Shown here: one piece after another, positions 30,122 to 38,761 of the stretch
How positions within the stretch are numbered: the stretch's first letter is position 1
How the letters are laid out: every line of letters starts with the position of its first letter
Assembly: GCA_947453065.1 (NCBI GenBank)
Contig: CANGFJ010000003.1
Coordinates: 1-43,728, forward strand
Reading direction: 5' to 3'
Length of the DNA: 43,728 nucleotides
Source: Pseudomonadota bacterium
GTDB lineage: Bacteria; Pseudomonadota; Gammaproteobacteria; Steroidobacterales; Steroidobacteraceae
Notes under the pieces: model-generated
Told to the model about the DNA's origin: nothing
What the model saw: only the letters and a program-made list of their open reading frames with translations
The model's database searches: none
Translations under genes and position numbers: made by a program

Positions 30122-31656
30122 CGGGACTTTCCATGAAACGCTGCGTGCTCGGAATGTTGGGTTGGCTGCTGCTCTCTGCTACCGCGATGGCAGCGGATGA
30201 ACGCTCACTGCTGGAGGTCACCCAGGCCGGTGACCATGACGCGGCCCTGCGCCGGATCGCCGGCGGCGCCGACGTGAACGCCGCGCAACCCGACGGCACC
30301 ACGGCCTTGCATTGGGCGGCTTACAACGACGATGACGTGCTCGCGCAGGCGCTGCTGGCCAAGGGCGCCAGCGCGCAGGTACGCAACCAGTTCGGCGTCA
30401 CGCCACTGACCGAAGCCGTGAAGGTTGCCGATGTCGTGCTGGTACGTCGCCTCATCAAGGCCGGCGCCCGCGCCGACGCGGCCAACGACGATGGCGAAAC
30501 CGCGCTGATGCTCGCCGCTCGCACGGGTGTGGTGGAAGTGGCAAAGGAACTGCTGCAGCACGGCGCCAAGGTCAACGCGCAGGAACAGTGGCGTGGCCAG
30601 ACGGCGCTGATGCGCGCTGCCGCCGAAGCGCGGGCCGACATGACGGCCTATCTCATCAGCCGCGGTGCCGATGTCGAGGCGCGGGCCTTCGTGAACGACT
30701 GGGCGACGCAGTTCACCAACGAGCCGCGTGCCCAGTACCGGCCCACCGCCGGGTTGACGCCGCTGCTCTTTGCCAGCCGCGCAGGCTGCGAGCCCTGCGT
30801 GCTGGCCTTGCTCAAGGGCCATGCCGACATCAACCGTCCGACGCCCGATGGCGTCACGCCGCTCATGGTGGCGCTGGACAACTTCCACTTCGACCTGGCG
30901 CGGGTGCTGCTGGCACACGGGGCCAACGCCACGCTGGCGGACTGGTGGGGTCGCACGGCGCTGTATGTCGCCACGGACATGAACTCCTATGGCGGACCGG
31001 GGCGCACAGCAGACGAGAAGGCCACGGCGCTGGACCTGATGCAGCAACTGCTGGCCAGCGGCGTGGACCCGAACCCGCAGCTGACCCTGCACCGTCCCGG
31101 GCGCGGCGCCAACAGTGGCCGCTTTACCGATGACCTGCTCACCGTCGGCGCCACGCCGCTGCTGCGGGCGGCGATTTCCTGCGACACCGATGCCATGCGC
31201 GTGCTGCTGTCGCACGGCGCCCAGGTCGACCTGCCCAACGCCATGGGCGTCACGCCGTTGATGGCGGCAGCCGGCATGGGCATTTCGATCCGCGACCCGC
31301 GCGGCAATCTCAGTGGCGACGTGCAGGGCAAGGCTGTGGCGGCAGTGGAAGTGCTGCTCAAGGGCGGCGCCGATATCAACGCCCGCGTGACCGACACCAG
31401 CGGCCACACGGCGCGCATTGCCCGTCCCAGCACCCTGACCAACCGGCAGGGCCAGACCGCCCTGTTTGGCGCGATCAACTGGGGCTGGCCGAAGGTCGTG
31501 CAGTACCTGCTGGAACACGGTGCCCGCGTGGACATCACCGATGCGGCCGGCAAGACGCCGCTGGATGCCATCGCCGGTGCGGCCGGTGGCCGCGACCACA
31601 AGAACGTGGATGAGGTGGCGAGCCTCATCCGCGCCGCGAGCAAGGCCGGCGCCTGA
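30118..31656 (+). CDS. Exported ankyrin-repeat protein
   Basis: The product is 512 aa; the start overlaps the preceding stop as ATGA (an ATG at 30133 is an alternative). A signal peptide (CVLGMLGWLLLSATAMAADE) is followed by about nine to eleven ankyrin repeats, e.g. DGTTALHWAAYNDDDVLAQALLAKGA, DGETALMLAARTGVVEVAKELL and QTALFGAINWGWPKVVQYLL. Some repeats are interrupted by longer loops (near 190-215 and 285-345). Ankyrin repeats bind other proteins, so this is likely the periplasmic scaffold of the cassette, perhaps holding the cytochrome and DUF1552 protein together. That role is inferred. It is the last gene of the run. Confidence 0.9.
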   Translation: MTGLSMKRCVLGMLGWLLLSATAMAADERSLLEVTQAGDHDAALRRIAGGADVNAAQPDGTTALHWAAYNDDDVLAQALLAKGASAQVRNQFGVTPLTEAVKVADVVLVRRLIKAGARADAANDDGETALMLAARTGVVEVAKELLQHGAKVNAQEQWRGQTALMRAAAEARADMTAYLISRGADVEARAFVNDWATQFTNEPRAQYRPTAGLTPLLFASRAGCEPCVLALLKGHADINRPTPDGVTPLMVALDNFHFDLARVLLAHGANATLADWWGRTALYVATDMNSYGGPGRTADEKATALDLMQQLLASGVDPNPQLTLHRPGRGANSGRFTDDLLTVGATPLLRAAISCDTDAMRVLLSHGAQVDLPNAMGVTPLMAAAGMGISIRDPRGNLSGDVQGKAVAAVEVLLKGGADINARVTDTSGHTARIARPSTLTNRQGQTALFGAINWGWPKVVQYLLEHGARVDITDAAGKTPLDAIAGAAGGRDHKNVDEVASLIRAASKAGA

Positions 31657-31676
31657 GGCCGGGCCGGCCGGGAGGG

Positions 31677-31778
31677 CTAACGCTCGGCTTTCTTGTCGCG
31701 CTTGGCAGCCTTCTTTTCAGCCGGCGTCTTGGCGGCTTTCTTCTTGGTCTCTTTCTTCTTGTCCAGGCCCTTGCCCAT
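31677..31778 (-). CDS. Very small lysine-rich protein (33 aa)
   Basis: This gene is too short for the ORF track. It reads MGKGLDKKKETKKKAAKTPAE and ends KAAKRDKKAER, so 15 of 33 residues are lysine or arginine in the KKxxKK pattern. The ATG at 31778 has an AGGAGC ribosome site 9 nt upstream, and a TATACT -10-like element lies about 35 bp upstream of the start. I recall similar short lysine-rich hypothetical proteins across proteobacteria. It could bind nucleic acid or ribosomes through charge alone; no function is known to me. It is transcribed against both neighbours. Confidence 0.72.
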   Translation of the reverse strand: MGKGLDKKKETKKKAAKTPAEKKAAKRDKKAER

Positions 31779-31807
31779 GGTCGCTGCTCCTGTTGTGCTG
31801 TGCGGCT

Positions 31808-31813
31808 TCCAGT
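31808..31813 (-). promoter_or_regulatory. -10-like element upstream of the small lysine-rich gene
   Basis: On the minus strand CCTATACTGG contains TATACT, one base off the sigma-70 consensus, about 30 bp before the start codon of the 33-aa gene. I find no convincing -35 element at the proper distance. Confidence 0.4.
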
Positions 31814-31834
31814 ATAGGCACGCAGGCCAAAACG

Positions 31835-32614
31835 ATGACATCTAAACCCGTGCTGACGACAGACGAACCACCGGCCTACCGCGTCGAACGACCCGAGGGC
31901 GCATCGCCCCTGCTGCTGGTGTGCGATCACGCCAGCCGTCGACTGCCGCAGTCGCTGGGCACGCTGGGCCTGGGCGACGCCGAGCTCGCCGCGCACATTG
32001 CCTGGGACATTGGGGCGGAAGCGGTTGCGCAGCGCTTATCAGAACGGCTGGATGCCACGCTGCTGCTGCAGAACTATTCGCGGCTGGTCATCGACTGCAA
32101 CCGGCCTCCCACGGCAGCCGATTCGGTGCCCCAGGTCAGCGGTGGTATTGCCATCCCCGGCAACCAGGGCCTGGATGCCTCAGACCTCAGCCGCCGTCGC
32201 ACCGCCATTTTCGACCCGTACCAGGCACGCCTGCGCAACCTGCTGAACCTGCGCGCCGCCGCGCGCCAGCAAACCGTGCTGGTGGCGGTCCACAGTTTCA
32301 CGCCGAACTACCTGGGCTTCGAGCGGCCCTGGCACACGGGCCTGATGTATCACCGCGACACGCGCCTGGCGCAGGCGCTGCTGACCCTGCTGCGCGCTGA
32401 CCCAGGCCTGTGCGTGGGCGACAACGAACCCTATGCGATGGGTGACCTGACCGACTACACCTTGCCCGTGCACGGGGAGTCACGACGAATTCCCCATGTG
32501 GGTATCGAAATCCGTCAGGATCTGGTGAGCGACGTCGCGGGCCAGCACGCGTGGGCCGAACGGCTCGCGCTGCTGCTGCCCCAGGCCGTGGAGGCCCTTT
32601 ACGCACGAGGCTGA
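31835..32614 (+). CDS. N-formylglutamate amidohydrolase family protein
   Basis: The product is 259 aa from the ATG at 31835; the track's ORF begins far upstream in the ankyrin gene. Motifs of the FGase family (PF05013) are PLLLVCDHASRRLP (metal-site His), RLVIDCNRPP, VLVAVHSFTPNY and HVGIEIRQDL. The family hydrolyses N-formyl-L-glutamate in histidine breakdown, but no other hut gene is nearby and many members have other N-acyl substrates. It is followed after 4 bp by the transglutaminase gene, so the two are probably one operon. Confidence 0.88.
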   Translation: MTSKPVLTTDEPPAYRVERPEGASPLLLVCDHASRRLPQSLGTLGLGDAELAAHIAWDIGAEAVAQRLSERLDATLLLQNYSRLVIDCNRPPTAADSVPQVSGGIAIPGNQGLDASDLSRRRTAIFDPYQARLRNLLNLRAAARQQTVLVAVHSFTPNYLGFERPWHTGLMYHRDTRLAQALLTLLRADPGLCVGDNEPYAMGDLTDYTLPVHGESRRIPHVGIEIRQDLVSDVAGQHAWAERLALLLPQAVEALYARG

Positions 32615-32618
32615 CGCC

Positions 32619-33425
32619 ATGCTGATCCGCGCCGGCTACGAGATGGTCTACGACTTTCCCCAGGTCACGCCGCTGATCCTGATGGTGAACATCCACTACA
32701 GCCGCGCTGCCGACCTGGTGCAGCCGGAGCAGCTGGTGACCGAACCGGTGGTGGATACCCGTGCCTACCGCGATGGCTTCGGCAATTGGTGCACGCGGCT
32801 TGTTGCACCACCGGGCCGTTTGCGGGTTGCCGCCAGCGCCCTGGTGCGTGACAGCGGACTGCCCGAACCCATTGCGCCCTTCGCGCTACAGCATGCCGTG
32901 CAAGACCTGCCCGACGACACGCTGGTCTTCCTGCTGCCCAGTCGCTATTGCGAATCCGACCAACTCAGCGATGTCGCGTGGACGCTCTTCAAGCACACGC
33001 CGCTGGGCTGGGCGCGTGTGCAGGCGGTCTGCGATTTCGTGCACGGCCATCTGGTCTTCGGGTACGAGCACAGCAGCCCGTTCAACACCGCGGTGCGCGC
33101 GTTCCATGAACGCAAAGGCGTGTGTCGGGACTTCGCGCACCTGGCCATTGCTTTCTGCCGTGCGCTGAACATCCCGGCGCGCTACTGCACCAGCTACCTC
33201 GGCGACATCGGCGTGCCCGCCGTGGATGCACCGATGGATTTTGCGGCGTCGTTCGAGGCCTACCTGGGTGGCGCGTGGCACAGTTTCGATCCGCGCAACA
33301 ACACGCGCCGCGCGGGGCGCCTGCTCATTGCACGCGGACGCGATGCGGCCGACGTGGCGATCAGCACCGCGTTTGGCGTGAACACGCTGGTGAGCTTTAA
33401 AGTGTGGACAGAGCAGGTGGGATAA
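32619..33425 (+). CDS. Transglutaminase-like protein with N-terminal beta domain
   Basis: The product is 268 aa. The N-terminal part (about 1-110, MLIRAGYEMVYDFPQVTPLILMVNIH) is the small beta domain seen in bacterial transglutaminase-like proteins. The core shows the triad regions ERKGVCRDFAHLAIAFCRALNIPARY (Cys) and GGAWHSFDPRNN (His and Asp). Members are cysteine proteases or amide-cleaving or cross-linking enzymes, and some sit beside genes for unusual peptide metabolism. It has no signal peptide. It is paired with the amidohydrolase gene just upstream, which hints at a shared amide or peptide substrate (inference). Confidence 0.88.
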   Translation: MLIRAGYEMVYDFPQVTPLILMVNIHYSRAADLVQPEQLVTEPVVDTRAYRDGFGNWCTRLVAPPGRLRVAASALVRDSGLPEPIAPFALQHAVQDLPDDTLVFLLPSRYCESDQLSDVAWTLFKHTPLGWARVQAVCDFVHGHLVFGYEHSSPFNTAVRAFHERKGVCRDFAHLAIAFCRALNIPARYCTSYLGDIGVPAVDAPMDFAASFEAYLGGAWHSFDPRNNTRRAGRLLIARGRDAADVAISTAFGVNTLVSFKVWTEQVG

Positions 33426-33437
33426 AGCGCCTGCCGC

Positions 33438-35192
33438 TTAGCCTTCGACAAGGCCTCCACTGCGCCGCACGCGCCGCCGCACCGTCTCGCCCAACACCCC
33501 GACATCCGGCGCCAGCAAGGTAAAGCGCTGCTTGGCGCGCGTCAGTCCGGTGTACAGCAACTCGCGCGTGAGTACGGGTGCGCCCTTGGCGGGCAGCGCC
33601 AGCAGCAGGTCGGGCCACTCGGAGCCTTGCGACTTGTGCACGGTCATCGCAAAGACGGTCTCCACCTCATCGAGGCGCGAGGGCAGCACCCAGCGCAGCC
33701 GGCCTTCGGCATCGCGGAAGGCGACACGCTTGCCGCCGTCGCGGGGCAGGCAGAGGCCGATGTCACCGTTCATGAGCTTCAGCGCGTAATCGTTGCGGGT
33801 CACCATGACGGGGCGGCCGACGTACCAGCTTTCGCGGGCGTCAAAGCCAAAGGCCTTTTCGACCTGGGCGTTCAGGGCCCGCACGCCCTCGGGCCCTTCG
33901 CGCAGCGCGCAGAGGACCTGGAATTGGCCAAAGTCTTCGAGGAGTGCGAGTGCGGTGGCGTCGTCGCAATCGTGGCCCGAAGCGCGCAGGGCCTCACAGC
34001 GCGCACGCCACGCTGCCCAGCCCTGGCGGACGACCTTGGGCCACTGCGCACGCAGGTCGCCGGCGAGGCGGCGCACCGGGTCGGCGGTGCCGGGGGACCA
34101 GGCGGGCAAGGCCTTGAAGTCGTGGGCGACAGCCTCCGCGTCACCGGCGTTGACGCGTGCGGCCCAGTGGCCGATTGCGCTGTCGGCGCCAAAGCGCTGG
34201 CTGTGGGTCAGCGTCACGGTCTGGTCGGCCAGCGACGCACGGGCACAGAGCTGTGCAAGCACGGCACCGGCCTCCACGGAGGCGAGCTGGTCCTTGTCGC
34301 CGAGCAGGATCAGCCGGGCGCCCGGGGGCACGGCCGTCAGCAGGCTGGCCATCATCCCGAGGTCGATCATGGAGGCTTCGTCCACCACGACGGCGTCGGC
34401 GATGAGGGGCGCCAACGGGCGGTCGGCGTCATCGCCCCGCAGGCCCAGCAGTTTGTGGAGGGTGGTCGCCTCGGTGGGTACGCCCTCGGCGTAGCCGGCC
34501 GGCAGCTGGGCCAGTTGCTTGCCGATGGACTCGACGAGGCGGCTGGCGGCCTTGCCGGTGGGCGCGGCCAGGCGGGCAACGAAAGGCTGGCCGCGGTCGC
34601 GGGCGGCAGCGGCCAGCAGGGCGAGCAAGCGGACGACCGTGGTCGTTTTGCCCGTGCCCGGCCCCCCGGTCACGAGCGTGAAGCGCTGGCGGGCGGCCAC
34701 CTCGCAGGCTTTCTTTTGCAGCGTGACGCCCGTGCCGGTCATGCCCTGGAACAGCGCATCGAGCCGTTCGCCCAGCCGGGCGGGCGGGTCGAGCGGTAGC
34801 GTCTGCCGCTCGGCCAGGCGGGCGAGGATGGTCTGCTCTGCCTGCCAGGCGCGACGCAAATAGAGCCGGCCGGCACCCGCCGCGCCGGCCAGGACCAGCG
34901 GGCTGGTCGGGCCGCCCTGGCACCAGGGCAGGCTGGCTGCGGCGCTGACCAGGTCTGCCGGCAGCAGGCTGAGCGCATCGGTTTTCCAGCCGAGCAGCTC
35001 TGCCGGCGACGCGGCCAGGGCGGCCAGATCGAGGCAGGCATGACCCCGTCCGTACTGGTGGCTGGCCAGCGCCGCCAGCCACAGGTGGCGGGGGTCGGCG
35101 CTGGGTTGGCGGACCGCCAGGAAGCGGGCGAAGGCCTGGTCGAGGGCGGTCAGCGGGTCACCGGGAATCGCGGGCAGGGTCACTGGGGTCAT
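33438..35192 (-). CDS. recD: RecD, exodeoxyribonuclease V alpha subunit
   Basis: The product is 584 aa (E. coli 608) from the ATG at 35192, which overlaps the recB stop as ATGA. The track's 761-aa version adds an antisense-like Arg/Pro-rich leader. It is a superfamily 1B 5'-3' helicase of RecBCD: Walker A TGGPGTGKTTT (about 175-185), motif II ADAVVVDEASMIDLGMM, motif III ARLILLGDKDQLASVEAG, and the C-terminal FAMTVHKSQGSEWPDLLLALP and LYTGLTRAKQRF. It drives the fast motor on the 5' strand and regulates nuclease activity. It is the last gene of recC-recB-recD. Confidence 0.95.
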   Translation of the reverse strand: MTPVTLPAIPGDPLTALDQAFARFLAVRQPSADPRHLWLAALASHQYGRGHACLDLAALAASPAELLGWKTDALSLLPADLVSAAASLPWCQGGPTSPLVLAGAAGAGRLYLRRAWQAEQTILARLAERQTLPLDPPARLGERLDALFQGMTGTGVTLQKKACEVAARQRFTLVTGGPGTGKTTTVVRLLALLAAAARDRGQPFVARLAAPTGKAASRLVESIGKQLAQLPAGYAEGVPTEATTLHKLLGLRGDDADRPLAPLIADAVVVDEASMIDLGMMASLLTAVPPGARLILLGDKDQLASVEAGAVLAQLCARASLADQTVTLTHSQRFGADSAIGHWAARVNAGDAEAVAHDFKALPAWSPGTADPVRRLAGDLRAQWPKVVRQGWAAWRARCEALRASGHDCDDATALALLEDFGQFQVLCALREGPEGVRALNAQVEKAFGFDARESWYVGRPVMVTRNDYALKLMNGDIGLCLPRDGGKRVAFRDAEGRLRWVLPSRLDEVETVFAMTVHKSQGSEWPDLLLALPAKGAPVLTRELLYTGLTRAKQRFTLLAPDVGVLGETVRRRVRRSGGLVEG

Positions 35193-38100
35193 GGTGCTGC
35201 CTTCCCGCGGAACTCGTGGTCCAGCGCCTCGATCAGGGCGCGGGGCGGGCAATCCCGGTAGATTCCGTTCGACGGCGTACCAATGCCACGTGCAAACACA
35301 TAGATTGCGCCACCAACGTGACAATCGTAGTCGTAGCCGGGCAGGCGGCTGCGGAGCAGTCGGTGCAGCGCCAGCAGGTACAGGGTGTATTGCAGCTCGT
35401 AACGGGAGGCGAGCACCGCCTCGGCAAGGCGCGGCGGGCTGTAGTCGGCGAGCTTGTTCGACTTGTAGTCGAGCACGTAATAGCGCCCGCCGGACTCGAA
35501 GACCAGGTCCAGGAAGCCGGTGAGCTGGCCGTGCAGGTCGTCGGTGGCGAGGGACTCGCGATGCGCGCCGGGCTGGACGTGGGTCTGCAGCAGCCGGTCC
35601 ACGGCGCCGACGGACACGCCGTTTGTCGGGAGGACAAACCCCATCTCGGGCCAGGCGCCGGCGAGCGCCGCGAGGGCGGGCACCGGGTCGGCACCCGGCA
35701 CGGGCGAGGCGCCGAGCGGGCAACCGGCGAGCGCCCGGACCCAGTCGCTGAGGCGGATGGCGTCTGCGGCCTGAAGCCCGAGCAGGCCGGCACGTCGGGC
35801 GACAACGGCTGTCCAGGCGGCCTCGTCGGCAGGGTCTACCTCGCCGGTGGCGACGATCGGCCAGCCCGCCTCAAGCTGCCATTCGAGCAGGCCGTGGAGC
35901 AGCTCGCCAAAGCGGGCACCGCCGCCCAGGTCCTGGTAGTGGCCGACGTGGTCGAGCGGGGACGGCGGGGTTGCGAGCGCGTCCGTGTCGTCGGCATCGT
36001 CGTCACGGGCGTCGACCTGCGACTTGGCGAAGCGGTCGTCGGCCTCGGAGCCGGGTGCCGGCACCGCGCTGGCGCTCGGGTGGGCGAGCCCGCGAGTCAG
36101 CGCGGTGAAGCTGCTGCTGCGCCAACGGCTGACATGCCGGCGACGGGGTTCAGCGACCTGGTGGACGGTGACCGCCACGGCATCGGGCTCGAACCGGGCA
36201 AGGTCCGCGGTCGGCAGCGCGGCGACGGCGATGTGTTGGCAGCTCGCCCAGTCGGCCAGCCGCGTCGACAGGTCGGCAACGTCCTGGCGGCCAAGAAGTT
36301 GGGACAGGGCCGCCTTCGGCCAGGGCACGCCCTTCTTGCTGGGGAAGTCGCCGTTGCGGGTGGCGGCGCCCACGAACAACGCCCGCTCGGCGCGGGTGAA
36401 GGCGACATAGAGCAGGCGCACGTCCTCGGCCAGACGCTGCACGTCATTTTCATCCACATCGCCCTTCTTGGCGGCGCGGAACTCCTGAGCGAAGGGCACG
36501 AACACAACCGGGTACTGCAGGCCCTTGGACTTGTGCATCGTGATGACCTTCACGAGGCTGGCATCGGTCTCCAGCCGCAACTGGGCCGCCCCTTCGTCCT
36601 CGGGCCGATCGCGTATCTGCTCGGCCAGGTAGCGCACGACCGCCGCCTCGCCCTGCAAGTGGAGGCTGGCCTTCTGCAGCAGGTCGCCCAGGTGCAGCAG
36701 GTTGGTGAGCCGGCGCTCGCCCAGATCGGTATCGACCAGCAGCCGTGCCGGAATGCGCTGGTCGTGCAGGACCGCGTAGAGCATCGCGAGCAAACCCTGC
36801 TTCTGCCAGACCTGCTGCCAGCCTGCAAAACGCTCGGCTTCCTGCTCAAACCGAATGTCGTCGGCAAAGAGGCGGTCGAGGTCTTCAACGCGGTGTTTGA
36901 AACAGCGCGTCGCGATCGCCGCGCGCAGGGCCGTCATGGAACGCGGCTCGGCCACGGCGCGCAGGAGGTACCAGAGGTCCATCGCCTCGTCGGTGGCATA
37001 GACGCTGTCGCGGTCAGAGAGATAGACGCTGCGCACGCCGCGGAGGGCCAGCGCCTGGCGGATCTGCTGCGCGTCCTTGCCAGTGCGCACGAGCACGGCC
37101 ACCTCTGCAGGGGCCATGATTTTCGCGTTAAGCATCGTGACGATTTGTGTGGCGAAACCCGCGGCCAGCTCGGCGCGGGCTTTCAGCGCAGGCTGGGCAC
37201 CCGCCTGGCCGGTATGCCACACCGTCATGGCCGGTAGCGGCGTGCCCTGCGCATCCCACAAGGGCTCGACGGCCTTGCAGGCCACGACTTCAGAGTATCC
37301 GATGTCGCCAAGCAGATGCTGCGCGCGCCCGAAGATGAAGTTGACCGCATCGACCAGGCCCTGGGTAGAGCGGTAATTGCCGTTCAGCGTGTGGAGGCCG
37401 GCCGCGTCCTCGCGTGCGCCGAGATAGGTGTCGAGGTTGGCGCCGCGGAAGCGGTAAATCGCCTGCTTGGGGTCACCGATCATCACCAGCGATGCGGGCG
37501 TGGGGTGTGGGTCGCGGTAGATGCGCGCGAGCGCGCCGTACTGCCACGGATCGGTGTCCTGGAACTCGTCGACCAGCGCCACCGGATAGAGCTGGCGGAG
37601 ACGCGCTGCCAGTACGGTGCCGCGCTTGGCGTCATGCAGGGCCGCGTACAGGCGCTGCAGCAGGTCGTTGAAGTCGAACTGCGCGAGCCGGGCCTTGCGT
37701 TCAGCCAGCGCGCGGCGCAACTCAACCGCGGCGTGGGCCAGCAGTGGCTCGATGCCCGGGGCTTCGCCGCACTCGACGACCTGCTGCAAGACCACGAACG
37801 CGGGATGCTCGGGCACCGTGCACTTTTTCTTGGTGCGCGCCCGGAGTGTCTCCTGGGCGTAGCGACCGATGCCCTTCGCATCCAGGGTCGCACCCTGGCT
37901 CCAGTCATGCATCACCTGCAGGTCGGCGTCGTACTTCTCGCGCTTGTACGAACTGGCGTTGAGGTCTTTGCCGACGGCAACGCCCAGCACCTCGTCGATG
38001 CCTGTGCGGTCCGCACGCCAGGCCTCACGCGCCTTGCGCTGCGCCGCTTCAAAACGCTGCGACCAGTCGCGTACACGCGCGAGCCAGACATCGGGCGCCT

Positions 38101-38761
38101 CCGGGCTATCGACCAGCGTGGCATCGGGCTTGCGGTCCAGGCGTGCCAAGGAGGCCTTGAGTTCCTTGAGCAGCTTGTCGGGCGTTGCGGGCCACTGGGG
38201 CGCGGCGGCAACGGCCTCGGCATCCGCCGCGTAGAACCAGCGCCGCCAGTAGTCGCGCGCCACCGCCTGCAGCAGGCCCTGCGGATCCTCGACCCGCTCC
38301 TGCTCAAAGAGGCTCACGCTGTCGAAGGCATGCTGACGCAGCATGCGACTGCACCAGCCGTGAATCGTGTGGATCGCTGCCTCGTCCATCCACTGTGCGG
38401 CGGCCTCGAGGCGACGGGCATCGGCCAACCAGCCTTCCGGAGAACGCGCGTCGCGCAAGGCAATGAGCATCGGATCGTGCGTCTTGCCTGGCAGCGCCTG
38501 CCGTTCGCGGAACACCGCGGCCGCCTCGCCAATGCGCAACCGGATGCGATCGCGCAGCTCCTGGGTGGCGGCCTCGGTGAAGGTCATGACGAGGATGTCT
38601 GGCGGATTCAGCGGCCGCCCACCCGGACCTGCACCGAGCAACAGGCGCAGGTACAGCATCGCGAGCGTCCAGGTCTTGCCCGTGCCAGCGCTGGCTTCAA
38701 TGACCTGCAGGCCATCGAACTCAAAATGCAGGATGTCCATGGGTTGCGCAGCGACGTTCAT
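35189..38761 (-). CDS. recB: RecB, exodeoxyribonuclease V beta subunit
   Basis: The product is 1190 aa, similar to E. coli RecB (1180). Helicase motifs are Walker A IEASAGTGKTWTLAMLYLRLLL (about 17-38), VALVDEFQDTDPWQYGAL, SLVMIGDPKQAIYRFRGAN and VKVITMHKSKGLQYPVVFVPF. The C-terminal nuclease domain carries GELLHGLLEWQ, LTGFLDLVFESGGRYYVLDYKSNKLADYS with the Asp and DYK residues that bind magnesium. It unwinds and degrades double-strand ends and loads RecA at Chi. Both ends overlap neighbours as ATGA, so recC, recB and recD are translated as one unit. Confidence 0.96.
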   Translation of the reverse strand: MNVAAQPMDILHFEFDGLQVIEASAGTGKTWTLAMLYLRLLLGAGPGGRPLNPPDILVMTFTEAATQELRDRIRLRIGEAAAVFRERQALPGKTHDPMLIALRDARSPEGWLADARRLEAAAQWMDEAAIHTIHGWCSRMLRQHAFDSVSLFEQERVEDPQGLLQAVARDYWRRWFYAADAEAVAAAPQWPATPDKLLKELKASLARLDRKPDATLVDSPEAPDVWLARVRDWSQRFEAAQRKAREAWRADRTGIDEVLGVAVGKDLNASSYKREKYDADLQVMHDWSQGATLDAKGIGRYAQETLRARTKKKCTVPEHPAFVVLQQVVECGEAPGIEPLLAHAAVELRRALAERKARLAQFDFNDLLQRLYAALHDAKRGTVLAARLRQLYPVALVDEFQDTDPWQYGALARIYRDPHPTPASLVMIGDPKQAIYRFRGANLDTYLGAREDAAGLHTLNGNYRSTQGLVDAVNFIFGRAQHLLGDIGYSEVVACKAVEPLWDAQGTPLPAMTVWHTGQAGAQPALKARAELAAGFATQIVTMLNAKIMAPAEVAVLVRTGKDAQQIRQALALRGVRSVYLSDRDSVYATDEAMDLWYLLRAVAEPRSMTALRAAIATRCFKHRVEDLDRLFADDIRFEQEAERFAGWQQVWQKQGLLAMLYAVLHDQRIPARLLVDTDLGERRLTNLLHLGDLLQKASLHLQGEAAVVRYLAEQIRDRPEDEGAAQLRLETDASLVKVITMHKSKGLQYPVVFVPFAQEFRAAKKGDVDENDVQRLAEDVRLLYVAFTRAERALFVGAATRNGDFPSKKGVPWPKAALSQLLGRQDVADLSTRLADWASCQHIAVAALPTADLARFEPDAVAVTVHQVAEPRRRHVSRWRSSSFTALTRGLAHPSASAVPAPGSEADDRFAKSQVDARDDDADDTDALATPPSPLDHVGHYQDLGGGARFGELLHGLLEWQLEAGWPIVATGEVDPADEAAWTAVVARRAGLLGLQAADAIRLSDWVRALAGCPLGASPVPGADPVPALAALAGAWPEMGFVLPTNGVSVGAVDRLLQTHVQPGAHRESLATDDLHGQLTGFLDLVFESGGRYYVLDYKSNKLADYSPPRLAEAVLASRYELQYTLYLLALHRLLRSRLPGYDYDCHVGGAIYVFARGIGTPSNGIYRDCPPRALIEALDHEFRGKAAP

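Noticed and set aside
30205-31599. 464-aa minus-strand ORF with repeat-like character
   Set aside because: It mirrors the ankyrin repeats on the other strand; the apparent periodicity is inherited from them.
35216-37237. 673-aa plus-strand ORF
   Set aside because: Antisense shadow of recB, which has all helicase and nuclease motifs.
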